From JANXQG01 sp963775975 (GTDB taxonomy: Bacteria; Planctomycetota; Planctomycetia; Pirellulales; Thermoguttaceae): a DNA stretch of 64,000 nucleotides. Below are positions 52,755 through 63,700 of this stretch, one piece after another. Position numbers and translations under genes: made by a program. The stretch is taken from contig CAVZKX010000004.1 of NCBI GenBank assembly GCA_963775975.1, positions 1 through 64,000 of the forward strand, given 5' to 3'. The first letter of the stretch is position 1. Every line of letters starts with the position of its first letter. The notes under the pieces are model-generated. The model had not been told where the DNA came from. It worked only from the letters and a program-made list of their open reading frames with translations, and made no database searches.

Positions 52755-55362
52755 ATGCGACTCGTTAGCCAATCGAACGCCCTCTCGCTTTTATTTCTGC
52801 TTCTGCCCGTACCTTTTCCCGCCTGGGGACAAGGCACGAAGGCCGATTACGATCGAGCGGCCTCGCTGCCAAGGCTGACGAGCGGCAAGGTTTTTCGCAT
52901 CCTCGTCGATCCGCATTGGTTCGATGGCAATCGGCAGATGTGGTACAAGATCCGCACCGGTCCGGGCGAGTACGAGTTCGTGCTGGTGAATGTCGCGCAA
53001 AGCAAGCGCGCTCCGGCGTTCGACCACGAGCGGCTTGCCAAGGCCTTGCAAGCAAAGAAGATTACCGGCGCCGCGGCGAATCGGCTGCCTATTGAAAACC
53101 TGGATTTCGACGCTGAGGGCAAGCACGTCGATCTTTCTATCGGGGGGCACTGGTGGCGATGCGACCTGAAGAGCTATGCGATTTCACCGCGGCCCGGCGA
53201 AGCCCCTGCCGCCCGCGCGCCGCCGAGCGGGCTGCGGCCGTGGGCGGGCGGCTCCCAGGGCTAGTCGGCAGACAGGCGAAGAGACGACCCTCACGTTCGT
53301 CAATCGCACGTCCGCCGCGGTCGATCTTTTTTGGCTCGACACGGACGGCAAGCGGCAAAGCTATGGCCGCCTTCGGCCCGGAGAGGAGCGCTCGCAACAC
53401 ACTTTCACCGGGCACGTGTGGCTTGTGACCGATGCTCAAGGGCGGCCGCTGGGAGTCAAGATTGCCGAAGACGCGGACGCAACTGTCGATATCCGCGACA
53501 AGGAGGCCGCCGGTCGCAAGAATCCCGAGACGCCCGAGCAAGACGAGCTTGACGACGATGCGACCGCGCCGCCGGCGGTTGGGCAAGCCGGCCGTCAGGG
53601 GCGCCGCATTGGGCGCCGTGCTTCATCGCCGCGCTCGCCCGACGGCCACTGGGAGGCCTTTGTCAAGGACCATAACGTTTATGTTCGCGACAAAAAGAGC
53701 GAGGAGTTCGCCTTGAGCCACGACGGCACGGCCGAAGATGATTACGGCCCGCGCTTTTATTGGTCGCCCGACTCGCGAAAACTGGTCGCCGTCCGCACCA
53801 AGCATTGCGAAGAGCGGAAGGTCTATTTCATCGAGTCGTCGCCGCGCGATCAGGTCCAACCGAAGCTGCACTCCAACACCTACGTCAAGCCGGGCGACCC
53901 GCTGCCGATTGACCGGCCGCAGCTTTTCGATCTCCAGACAAAAAAACCGGTGCCGATGGATCGTAAGCTTTACGAAAACCCTTGGAGCATCGAAGACTAC
54001 CGCTGGGCGGCCGACTCGAGCCGCTTCACCTTCGTCTTCAATCAGCGCGGGCACCAGGCCCTGCGGCTGCTGGCCGTCGATGCCGCCACCGGCACGGTCC
54101 GCCCGATCATCGACGAGAAAAGCCCTACGTTCATAGACTATTCGGGCAAGTTCTACTTGAACTATGTTGACGCTGCCAACGAATTGATCTGGATGTCCGA
54201 ACGCGACGGCTGGAACCACCTCTATCTCTACGACGCCGGCACGGGCGAGGTGAAGAAGCAGATCACCAAGGGTCCGTGGATCGTCCGCGGCGTCGACCGA
54301 GTTGACGAGGCGAAACGGCAAATCTGGTTCCGCGCCAGCGGCATCCACCCCGAGCAAGACCCCTACTACATCCACTATTGCCGCGTGAACTTCGACGGCT
54401 CCGGCTTGACCGTGCTCACCGCCGGCGACGGCACGCACAAGATCGACTACTCGCCCGACGGCAAGACGTTTATCGATTCGTATTCCCGTGTCGATATGCC
54501 GCCGGTCACGGAACTTCGCCGCACGGAAGATGGCAGCCTGGTCTGCGACTTGGAGCGCGGCACGATGGATGAACTGCTCCGTGGCGGCTGGCAAGCGCCG
54601 GAACGTTTTATGTCCAAAGCGCGCGATGGCGAGACCGATATCTACGGCGTGATTTTCCGCCCCACGAACTTCGATGCGAAGAAGCACTATCCGATCATCG
54701 AGCAGATCTATGCCGGGCCGCAAGATTCATTCGTGCCTAAGAACTTTCGCAGTTTCTATGCGCACCAAGCCTTGGCCGAATTGGGCTTCGTCGTCGTGCA
54801 GATCGACGGCATGGGCACGTCGAACCGCTCGAAGAAATTCCACGACGTCTGCTGGAAGAATCTATCCGACGCCGGCCTGCCCGACCGCATTCTGTGGATC
54901 AAGGCGGCGGCCAAGAAGTATCCCTACATGGACACGAATCGCGTGGGCATCTACGGCGGCTCGGCGGGCGGCCAAAACGCGGCCGCGGCGGCCATGACCC
55001 ACGGCGATTTCTACAAAGTGGCCGTGTCCGATTGCGGCTGCCACGACAACCGCATGGACAAGATCTGGTGGAACGAGCAATGGATGGGCTGGCCCGTCGG
55101 GCCGGAATACCGGGCGAACTCCAACGTGACCCTGGCCCGCGGCCTGAAGGCAAAGCTGCTGTTGATCGTGGCCGAGATGGACACGAACGTCGATCCGGCC
55201 TCGACGATGCAGGTAGTTGACGCCTTGATCCGCGCCGACAAAGATTTCGATCTGCTCGTAGTGCCCGGCGCGAATCACGGCGCGGCCGAATCGCCTTACG
55301 GACGCCGCCGCCGCGCCGATTACTTTGTCCGTAATCTGCTGATGGTCGAGCCGAGACGATAA
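52755..55362 (+). CDS. secreted S9 (DPP IV-like) peptidase with VHL-like domain, one apparent frameshift
   Basis: About 869 codons from ATG 52755. A signal peptide (LLFLLLPVPFPAWG) is followed by a domain with DPHWFDGNRQMWYKIRTGPG. After the frame step near 53230 a VHL beta-like domain appears (TLTFVNRTSAAVDLFWLDTD, then HTFTGHVWLVTD), then the beta-propeller (SPDGHWEAFVKDHNVYVRD) and the alpha/beta-hydrolase domain. The catalytic triad is Ser in GIYGGSAGGQNA, Asp in AEMDTNVDP and His in GANHGAAES. It is predicted to trim dipeptides in the periplasm. The 3' end overlaps the convergent PEP-CTERM gene by 43 bases. Confidence 0.87.
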
Positions 55363-56012
55363 CGCGATCGAACGGCAAGAACACACGCACCGCTAAATGC
55401 GATCAAGAGAAATCCGGCAGGCTCCGGCACCGGGCTTGGAAGCCGCTCCTGATCGCTGGCAAAGCCTTGCACGCTGGCAAAGTCCGTTTCAGGCGCATAG
55501 GGACTAGTATAAATCAGCACGGCTGATTCGCTTCCCGTCGTCAACGCTGTTGCGTAGTTCCACACGGCCGACTGCCCGTTGTAGGTCGTGTTTGACGGGG
55601 CGGCGCCTACAGGGAACGGGGAAACGAAACTGACGTTTGATACCTGTTTGTTCGCGCCTTCCGTGCCCGCATCGCTATCCCCGGCGTCGGTAAAGCCGAC
55701 CGAGAAGGCGGTCACCGGCAGTGTTCCTCCCACGTCATTCAGCAATTGATAGGCGTAAACATATTGAGCGCCGCCGCTCGGATCGGTCGGGTTATGAAGG
55801 GCCGACGAGAGCTGGAATTGACCCGGCGCGTAAACCGCGTAATCCACATTGACATCCAGCAACCCCAAACTGGTGAACGGCTGGGTGCCTCGCCACGTAG
55901 TCGCGCCATCGTTATACGCGGCGCTGTCGCTCGCCAGCAAGCCGCCTTTGGCAACGCCTGCATGCAAGAGAACAACTATCAGAAATGTTGCTGAGTAACT
56001 TGTGAAACGCAT
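55320..56012 (-). CDS. PEP-CTERM sorting-domain protein
   Basis: A 230-residue exported protein. The N-terminal hydrophobic segment (YSATFLIVVLLHAGVAKGG) is a signal peptide. The C-terminus has the exosortase tripartite tail: VPEPAG, a hydrophobic helix (FLLIAFSGACVLAV) and a basic end (RSRYRLG). The body (LDVNVDYAVYAPGQFQLSSA; YAYQLLNDVGG) is related to the next gene, so the two are tandem paralogues. No exosortase gene lies in the window. The gene overlaps the peptidase 3' end in convergent orientation. Confidence 0.8.
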   Translation of the reverse strand: MRFTSYSATFLIVVLLHAGVAKGGLLASDSAAYNDGATTWRGTQPFTSLGLLDVNVDYAVYAPGQFQLSSALHNPTDPSGGAQYVYAYQLLNDVGGTLPVTAFSVGFTDAGDSDAGTEGANKQVSNVSFVSPFPVGAAPSNTTYNGQSAVWNYATALTTGSESAVLIYTSPYAPETDFASVQGFASDQERLPSPVPEPAGFLLIAFSGACVLAVRSRYRLGSTISRLRTK

Positions 56013-56069
56013 CGATGTCCACCATTATTCAGTTCAAAAGTCAGGCAACCTCAACGTTGGAAGTCGAAA

Positions 56070-56764
56070 CTATTTTGAGCGGCGGCGATTCCGGCGACAA
56101 AGTACGACAACTGTTGCCGTCAGTGTCACTAAGGCAAAAGTGGATGGTTCCGGAACCATGGCTTGAGTCGTCGAGGGTCCCGGCAGGGAAACGTTGGTGG
56201 AGAGACCGCTGTTGATCAGCGAGCCCAAAGAATTCTCGGGGGCGTTAATGCTCGCGTACACCAAACCAACGCTCGATTGACCGGTGGGTATCGGCCCGTT
56301 GGGGCTGCTAAAGAACCAGTGGGCTGCATCGAAAGGGGTTGTTCCGGCAAAGCTTGACATCGTCGGCGCTATGCCCGTCTGACTAGGAATGGTGAAGGTT
56401 CCCACATTGTCGCGTGGGCGGCCGGCCACCATGCCGGCATCCAGGGTTGAGACGTCCGAAGTACCCGCGTTGTCAATCTCAAATGCATAGACCAACTCGT
56501 GGGACGAAGGTGTGTACCCATTTCCTCCCAACACGGCGGAGAAGACATCGGGCTTAAACACGACAAATTCGACACTTCCCGACAAAGAAAGGTCCGAGTA
56601 GCTGGCGACGCCGTACCACGCGCCCCGGCGCCCGGCCCATGTCCGTCGTTGTACGCGTCGGCGGCATAGTCCAATAGTCCTGCCTGAAGAGGCACTACGC
56701 GGAACAACGCCACCGCCACAACTGTTGCTGCAATCAGCGATTTCAATGTCAATTTCACTGCCAT
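56070..56764 (-). CDS. second PEP-CTERM protein, one apparent frameshift
   Basis: About 231 residues from ATG 56764, preceded by GGGAGGATGGAGG. Signal peptide: SLIAATVVAVALFRVVPLQA. The frame steps near 56625 (after DGHGPG) to RGAWYGVASYSDLSLSGSVE. The tail is VPEPSTFALVTLTATVVVL followed by CRRNRRRSK, a complete PEP-CTERM signal. It shares AAxAYNDG and the SVEFVVFKPDVF-type segment with the neighbour at 55320, pointing to a tandem duplication. Confidence 0.75.
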
Positions 56765-57640
56765 CCTCCATCCTCCCGCAAGCGAACTTTTTTCCGTTGG
56801 AATCCAAGCTACGATCCTTCCTCGTCTACATGCAAGGGTGCCGCTCTAGCGCCAATACCGATATGAGGCGAAAGAGATCGGCAGCAAGCGCTTCGACCGC
56901 AATGCCCGAAGGTCAAGCGGCCATTGCCCCGATTTTTTAAACGACCAAGAAAAACGTGGGAAGTATTCTGAGTTTTCTCCCAGGATCGTACGCGCTGGTG
57001 CGTCGATGGTACCCAACCGTTGCTTGGTATGCGCTGCCTCGTAATGTAGTTTGAAAGGTGCGACGGTTTCCTAGTCACTCAATGAATGTTGACTTAATGT
57101 CGCCTTACACCGTCGAGTATACCACGACCCAAATTCCTGTCAACGATTTGACTGAGATCTTTTTGATGGTTTGTCTGCCGTTCAAAGACAAGATAGCGAA
57201 TCTGTGTCGACCTAATGTAAATTGCTTCTGTCAAATGACTTATGTCCTCAATCGTGAGAACAATTTGTCAGCATTAAGTCAGTCGATTTTGGCCAATGAC
57301 GTCGAAGCTCCCTAGATGCTCCCTAGATGCTCCCTAGCTATTCTGAGATTTCGAGGCTCTATAAGAATCAATCACGTTGCACGACTGACGCTGCACGAAG
57401 ATTGGCATTGCTAGGGGCTGTCATGTTTCTTCAATTTGGCCGCTCGAATCAATCAGGACGGAGTTCGGTGCCGTTCGGATTGCCAACGGGGTACGCTCAA
57501 TCGCCACTGGAGTTCTTGGATTGATCGACTGCATGAAGTGAACGAACCAAGTACTTCCAGTTTGCTAAAAATATCAAAACACAGTGACACCCCGCCAAAG
57601 TTCGCAACGAACATCATCGGCAAAAAAATGCGCCAGATCG
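56765..57640. other. gene-poor AT-richer region before the giant surface protein
   Basis: About 880 bases without a supported gene; open frames here lack recognisable sequence. Near 57310-57335 the hexamer block GATGCTCCCTA is repeated (CTAGATGCTCCCTAGATGCT). The region ends in a good promoter for the downstream giant gene. Confidence 0.5.
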
Positions 57641-57668
57641 TTGACAGAAACGAATCATGGTTTATCAT
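57641..57668 (+). promoter_or_regulatory. strong sigma70-type promoter for the giant surface protein
   Basis: TTGACA (57641-57646), 16-base spacer, TATCAT (57663-57668): a perfect -35 and 5 of 6 at -10. Transcription from about 57675 would give a leader of about 110 bases, containing small hairpins (TATACG/CGTATA near 57673-57702; TGCGC...GCGCA near 57713-57727), before ATG 57787. Confidence 0.6.
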
Positions 57669-57786
57669 AGGGCTATACGTGAAACACTCAAAAGGCGTAT
57701 ACCCCTCCGACTATGCGCTTTAGCGCAGAATCAGTGCCCTGCGCTTTCTCAATTGCGCAGTTTCGACAGTATCCAAGGAGTTATCA

Positions 57787-60700
57787 ATGGCCGTTCACCA
57801 GAGACATAAGTCATTTCGGCGTCGCTTTGGCAAGTTCTTGCGTGGGATGAATCCCGCGATGGCCGATCGAGTTCGCCGCTTTCGCAGCCGCTTTCCCAAG
57901 CCCGGCGTACTTCCGTTGGCTGAGCGGCAGGCGACTGCAATCGTGTCGCGGCTGGTGGGCATGTTCTATTCGCTATTTCGTGAGGCGAAGTCGCGGCGCG
58001 TCCGCGGCGGTTCGGGAATGTTGACTCGGTTTGCGCCGCGGGTTGAGGCGCTGGAAGCTCGGCAGATGCTCACGGCGCTCTATGTCGCCCCCGTTTGGAC
58101 AGTTGTCCCCGGAGGTGGTCATTCGCCATCCAATGGTGATCATGTGCAGTACACGGCGGCTGGCCACGACACCGTACCTGCGACCGGCACCTTGACCTAC
58201 GGTACAAACGCCTTCTCGACGATTTCCAGCGCCGTCACCGCGGCGAACAGCGGCGATTCGGTTCAGATTATCCAGGGAACCTACAGTCCCAACAGCGCGA
58301 CACCGGTAACCCCTTCCGTTTCGAATCTGACTATCGAGAACTACACGAACTCGATCGCGAGCACAACGCCCGATACGGTCACCTTCAACAACGCCGCCGG
58401 CGCGTTCGTCATTAACACTGCCTCCGTTTCCATTACCGGTCTCACCATATCTTCGAATTCCGGTACCGCGATTGCGGTTCAGTCGGGCGGCGCTTCGTAC
58501 TCGATCAGCGGCGACACATTGCAAAGCAGCACCGTCGGCGTCAGCGTAAACGCGACGGGCACCATTTCGAGCAACGTGTTTTCAGGCGATTCGACCGGAA
58601 TCCAGGCCTTGGGCGGGACCGACACGATTTCGGGCAACACGATTAACAGCGGCACCATCGGCATTCAAGTGAACGGCGGCAGCGCGACGATCAGCAACAC
58701 GACTTTCGGGAATGCTTCCCCGAACGCCACCGACCTGGAGTTCGATAGCGGCTCCTTGTCGTTGGGAAGCGGCAACGCGTTTTCCGGATTCACGTACATC
58801 CACAATCAAACTTCGCAATACGTCGATGCGACCGGCGCGGGCACCTTCGGCGGAGTGGATGCAAGTCTTGCGGGAACCACGCTTGCCCAAGAGTTTACAA
58901 TCGAAAATCAGATCGTCGACGGCCTTTCGGTTCCCGGAGATGGATTGGTTCGTCTTCGCGCGAACCAGGTTTTCGTTTCGCAGCAGGCGGAAACAACCAG
59001 TTCCGGGGCCATTCAGCGGGCGATCGACCTCGCCTCGGCTGGCGACACCGTTTACATTCAAGGCGGGACCTTCGTCGGCAACCTCACGATCGGCAAGAAC
59101 TTGACCCTCCAAGGCAGCACCAATTCGGCCAGCCCGACGGTGGTCGATCCGGCAGGTGCGGCCATATCCATTTCCGCGGGCACGGTCGCTGTCAATGATC
59201 TGACGATTACCGGTCCAGGCAGTTCCGGCACCGGTGTAGCGATTAGCGGCACGGCCGCCGTCACGCTTTACCAGGACGCGATCAGTGGTTACGCCAAAGG
59301 CGTGGACGTTAGCGGCGGCAGCATCACGTCGGCCACGCAGAACTTCATCTCCGGCAACACGATCGGCATTGACCTGGAATCGACCGCGGGTTCCGTCAGC
59401 AACTTCACCGACAACTCCATTTCTGGCAATACGACGGCCGGGCTTGAGAACAGTTCGCCCGCTACCGTCAATGTCGACTACAATTGGTGGGGCGATGCCA
59501 GCGGTCCGACGACGGCGTCGGAGAATCCGGCCGGATCGGGCAATGCACTGGTTGGCTTGGCCACGATCGCTCCCTGGCTGACCAGCGGAACTGATTCCGA
59601 TGCCAATACGCCTGGCTTCCAGCCCAGCGCGGGTTTAGCCGTGGCCATTTTTGGTTCAGCGACCGGCACGGAAGGCGCCGTCTACACGCTCCATCTCACG
59701 CCGTCTTCATCTTCCGACATGTCGAGTTGGGATATCAATTGGGGCGACGGGAATATCGAGAATGTTGCCGGCAACAGCACAAGCGCAACGCACACTTTCG
59801 CGGAATATGGCCCCTATTCGATATTCGCGGTCGCGCATACCGTCAGCAACGGCAATTTGACTTCCAATAGCGTTGGCGTTACCGTCGCCGACGCGAATCT
59901 TTCGGTGACGAAGCAGGATTTCGGCGCCGTCGTCAATGCGCCATTGAGCTCCGTCACTGTGGCAACCTTGACCGACACGGCGGGCACGTATTCGAATCCG
60001 AGCGATCTCTCCGCATCAATCGACTGGGGCGACGGTAGTCCATTGGACAACACCGCGACGCTCGTCGAAGTAGGCACCAGCGGGGTCTATCAGATCGAGG
60101 GTTCGCACACGTATACGACGACAGGAGACTTCCAAGTTATAGCGTATGTCACTGATCTGGGCGGAAAAACAGCCGACGACAGCGCCGCACCGGCCACCGC
60201 TATTGTGCGTAACGCCGTGTGGGTCAATGACGACTGGGTTGACGTAAGCCGCCCTGGCGGCCCGCTGACGCCAAACGACATCGTATCGACAACCGATCCG
60301 TTGCCGGCGGGCAGTCCCGCGACGTTTACATACGGCGATAACGCCTTCTCCACGATCCAGGCCGGCGTGAATAAACTCCAGGCAAATGGAACGGCTTACG
60401 TCCTGCAAGGTTCTTACTCCGAGGCTGTGGCCGTGAGCACGGCCGGCGTGGTGCTCGAAGGTTACAGCAACTCGCCCGCCACGGATCCGACGGTCACCGC
60501 CCCCAACTCCGCCTCCAACGTTGCCGTCATCTCGGTCGCCGCAGCGAACGTCACGGTGGAAAACTTCCGTATTACGGTTGATCAGCCCCATGCGGCGGCG
60601 GGCATTGCCGCCGTCAGTGCCGGCGCCGGAGCTAACGTATTCGACGGCCTGCAAGTCCTCAACAACGCGATCACGACGACAGGTTCCGGCGGCGCCTTGA

Positions 60701-63700
60701 ATACAGCCTTCGGCACGACTTATTCAGTCGGCATCGCCGCCCTGGCAAACGGCGGGGGAACTGCGCCCTCCGTCACGATCGCCGGCAACTCAGTGCTTTC
60801 CAACCCCACCTCCTTTATCAAGCGAGCTCTCTGGGTCAACGAGGTCCAAGGTACGATCGGTGGCGCGACAGCCCCGCTGGGCAACACTCTGGCGGGCAGC
60901 TTTGAGGACGCCTTGGTTGCCTTCTCACGCGGCGCGACATCGCTTGAGAACAATGCCTTCGATGGGGTCGGTGTGACTGTCACGGAACCGAACGCGAGCG
61001 CTCCAACCACCATTTCCGACAACAGTTTCAATTCAGCGTTTGGCGGCGTGGACGACGCTTCGTTGGTGATAAAGCACAATTACAACTCGGCGACGTCTCC
61101 GGTTTCCATTTCGGGCAACAACTTCATGGTTTCGTCCAACAGCATCGGCATCCTGAGCGCCGATTCGGCCGGCGTGAGCGTTGACGCAAATATCTTCGCG
61201 CCTGCGAGCGGCGCTTCGAATACCGTGGACATCGCGGTCGATACGTTCATTCCGTCGGGCTCTCAGCCCGCGCCATACGTCCCCAATTCGATCAGCATCA
61301 CCGGCAATACGTTCAACGCCGGCTCCGACGCTAATGCGACGGCGATTCAGATCGCCAATCACAATGCCGGGGCATCGAGCCCGGACTTCGGCGCGATCAC
61401 GATCGGCACCTCGCTCGCCAAGAACACGTTTGCGGCAGTTCTGAATCATTACATCACACTTGCGGCTCCGTCCAACACCGTCTCGTTCTCCGGGGATAGC
61501 TACGGCCTTGCACAGCACGTCGCCCCTGGCTACGTGAATGTAAACATCGACGCCTCGCAGAACACGTTCGGCGGCGTCGATCCGACGGCAATGGTCACGA
61601 CGCTCACTCAAGAATACGGAATTGAGGACAAGATCACCGACGGCCTTGATTACTCCGGCGCCGGTCTGGTGACGATCAAGCCCGGCTACGTGTACGTCGC
61701 CGATTCCAGCGAACTTGCCAATGCCGGAGCAATCCAACGGGCAATCGATCTTGCCACCGCAGGCAATGTAATTGACGTTCAGGCCGGCACATTCCAGGGC
61801 GGCGCTCAGATCAACAAGTCTCTGACCCTTGCCGGCGCCCAGGCGGGCCAGGACGCTCCGACACGCGAAGTGAGCTTCAATGCGGCGGTCGAATCCATCG
61901 TCACTACAACGTCCGCTGATTCCGGCAATGACTCCAGCGATCTGTTTTACGTCGAGGCCAGCAATGTCACGGTCGATGGCTTCGATGTTGACGGCGCCGC
62001 CGGCAGCGGCGGCGCACACAACGGTATCGTGACCCGCAATCCCAGCGGCGTCGGCCTGGCGGTCAACAACGTCGTTGTCGAAAACAACATCGTGCAAAAC
62101 GTCAATCACGATGGCATCGGACTGCTCAATCCGTCCGACGGTTCGGCGGTCACGAGCGGCGGCGTGGTCAGCGGCAACTTCCTCCGAAACTTCACGGACT
62201 ACGGAATCGTGCTGGCTTTTAATGCCTATGCCGATGTCACGAACAACACGGTTATCATGCCCGACAATGCGGAGGCGGGCGTGTGGGTTTACGACTTCAC
62301 GAACAACGGCGCAACGTCGCCGACACGGACTGTCAACGTCGCGCACAATACCGTCACCGCCGGCCACGACGACTTCGGCGGCATCTGGGCGAACTTGGAT
62401 TACGCGCCCACAGCTACGCTGAACATCACGGACAACACGGTGAATGCCGGCGCTACGGTGACCGGCGCCGACGGGTTTACCTTCGGCATTTACTTGAGCT
62501 CTCTCCAGAACGGCTTCGGCGCGGTTCTTTCCGGCAACACGGTCGGCAGCTCCGGCGGGCAGTTCGCAGCCGGCATCTCTTTGTGGAATCTGCCGACCAC
62601 GAACACGGTGAGCGTCTCCGGCGGTTCGGTGGGCAATTCAGTTGTCGGGATTGAGGTTGACAATGACGATATCAACTTCGGCTCCGGCGCCAGCACCACC
62701 GTGAATATCACGGGCGTCACCGTCAGCGCCGACGACACCGGCATCCTCGTCAGCGGCGATACCCTCGGCGGTGGAACGATTACGGCCAACATCGGTGACG
62801 GGACGGTCGGCGGTTCGAATACGATCAGCGGCACGACGACAGGCATCCTCGTCAGCGGCGCAAACGCTTCTGCCACAATTGCCGGCAACGGCGATCCCAT
62901 CAGCGGCGATACGGGCATCAACGTCGAAGGCGGCGCCGTCTCGATCTCCGACAACCACGTCACTGGGCAGGATTACGGGATCCTCGTGAACGGCGGCAAC
63001 GGCGATTTGTCGAGCATCGATATCGAGAACAACAACATTACCGCGACCGCTCTGGGCGGCGGCGGCCTGGTGCTGCTGTCGATTCCCAGCACCACAGCTG
63101 TGACCATTTCCGGCAACACGATCGACGGCGCCGATGTGGGCGTTTACGCATATAACAACGCCAAGGCCATCACGATCAGCGGCGGGACCATCGAGAACTC
63201 GCACGACGGTTCGGGAACCGGCGTCGGCGCATTTCTCGATAACGGCCTGATTTTCGGAGCGGCGGCGAATAACGAGTCGGTCACGTTCTCCAACGTGGCT
63301 TTCACCAACGACGACACCGCAATTAGCGTCAACGGCGCCTCCGGCCCCAAAACCGCGTCCGTCGGGCTGGAGAGCGGCGTGAGCATTTCCGGCGGAAGCA
63401 CCGGCCTGATGCTCGACGGCGCCAAGGCCACGGTCATCGGTCTCACGCTCAACAACACCTCATTCACCGGGTTTGGCGGCCCGTTGGACGGAGCGATTGA
63501 ATTGTTCCAGGGTGCGCTGGGCGGAGTCGCGCCCCAAGTCTTAAATGCCACTGCCGCCACCTTCAACGGTTTCACGCCCGGAACAACGGCGCCCACTCCG
63601 GGCAATCTTGCTCAATTCTACGCTGTTGAGAATTTGATCACCGACTATGTCGGACCGCACAACAGCGGCGATCTGAGCGACCTTAACGTCGGTTACGTCC

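Noticed and set aside
57058..57315. Plus-strand frame of 85 codons before the giant surface gene
   Set aside because: No ribosome site, no recognisable motif and AT-rich non-coding context; probably chance.
61033..62367. Long minus-strand open frame opposite the giant surface protein
   Set aside because: It mirrors the repetitive Thr/Asn/Gly codons of the beta-helix gene; the Asp/Arg/Val-rich product has no independent support.
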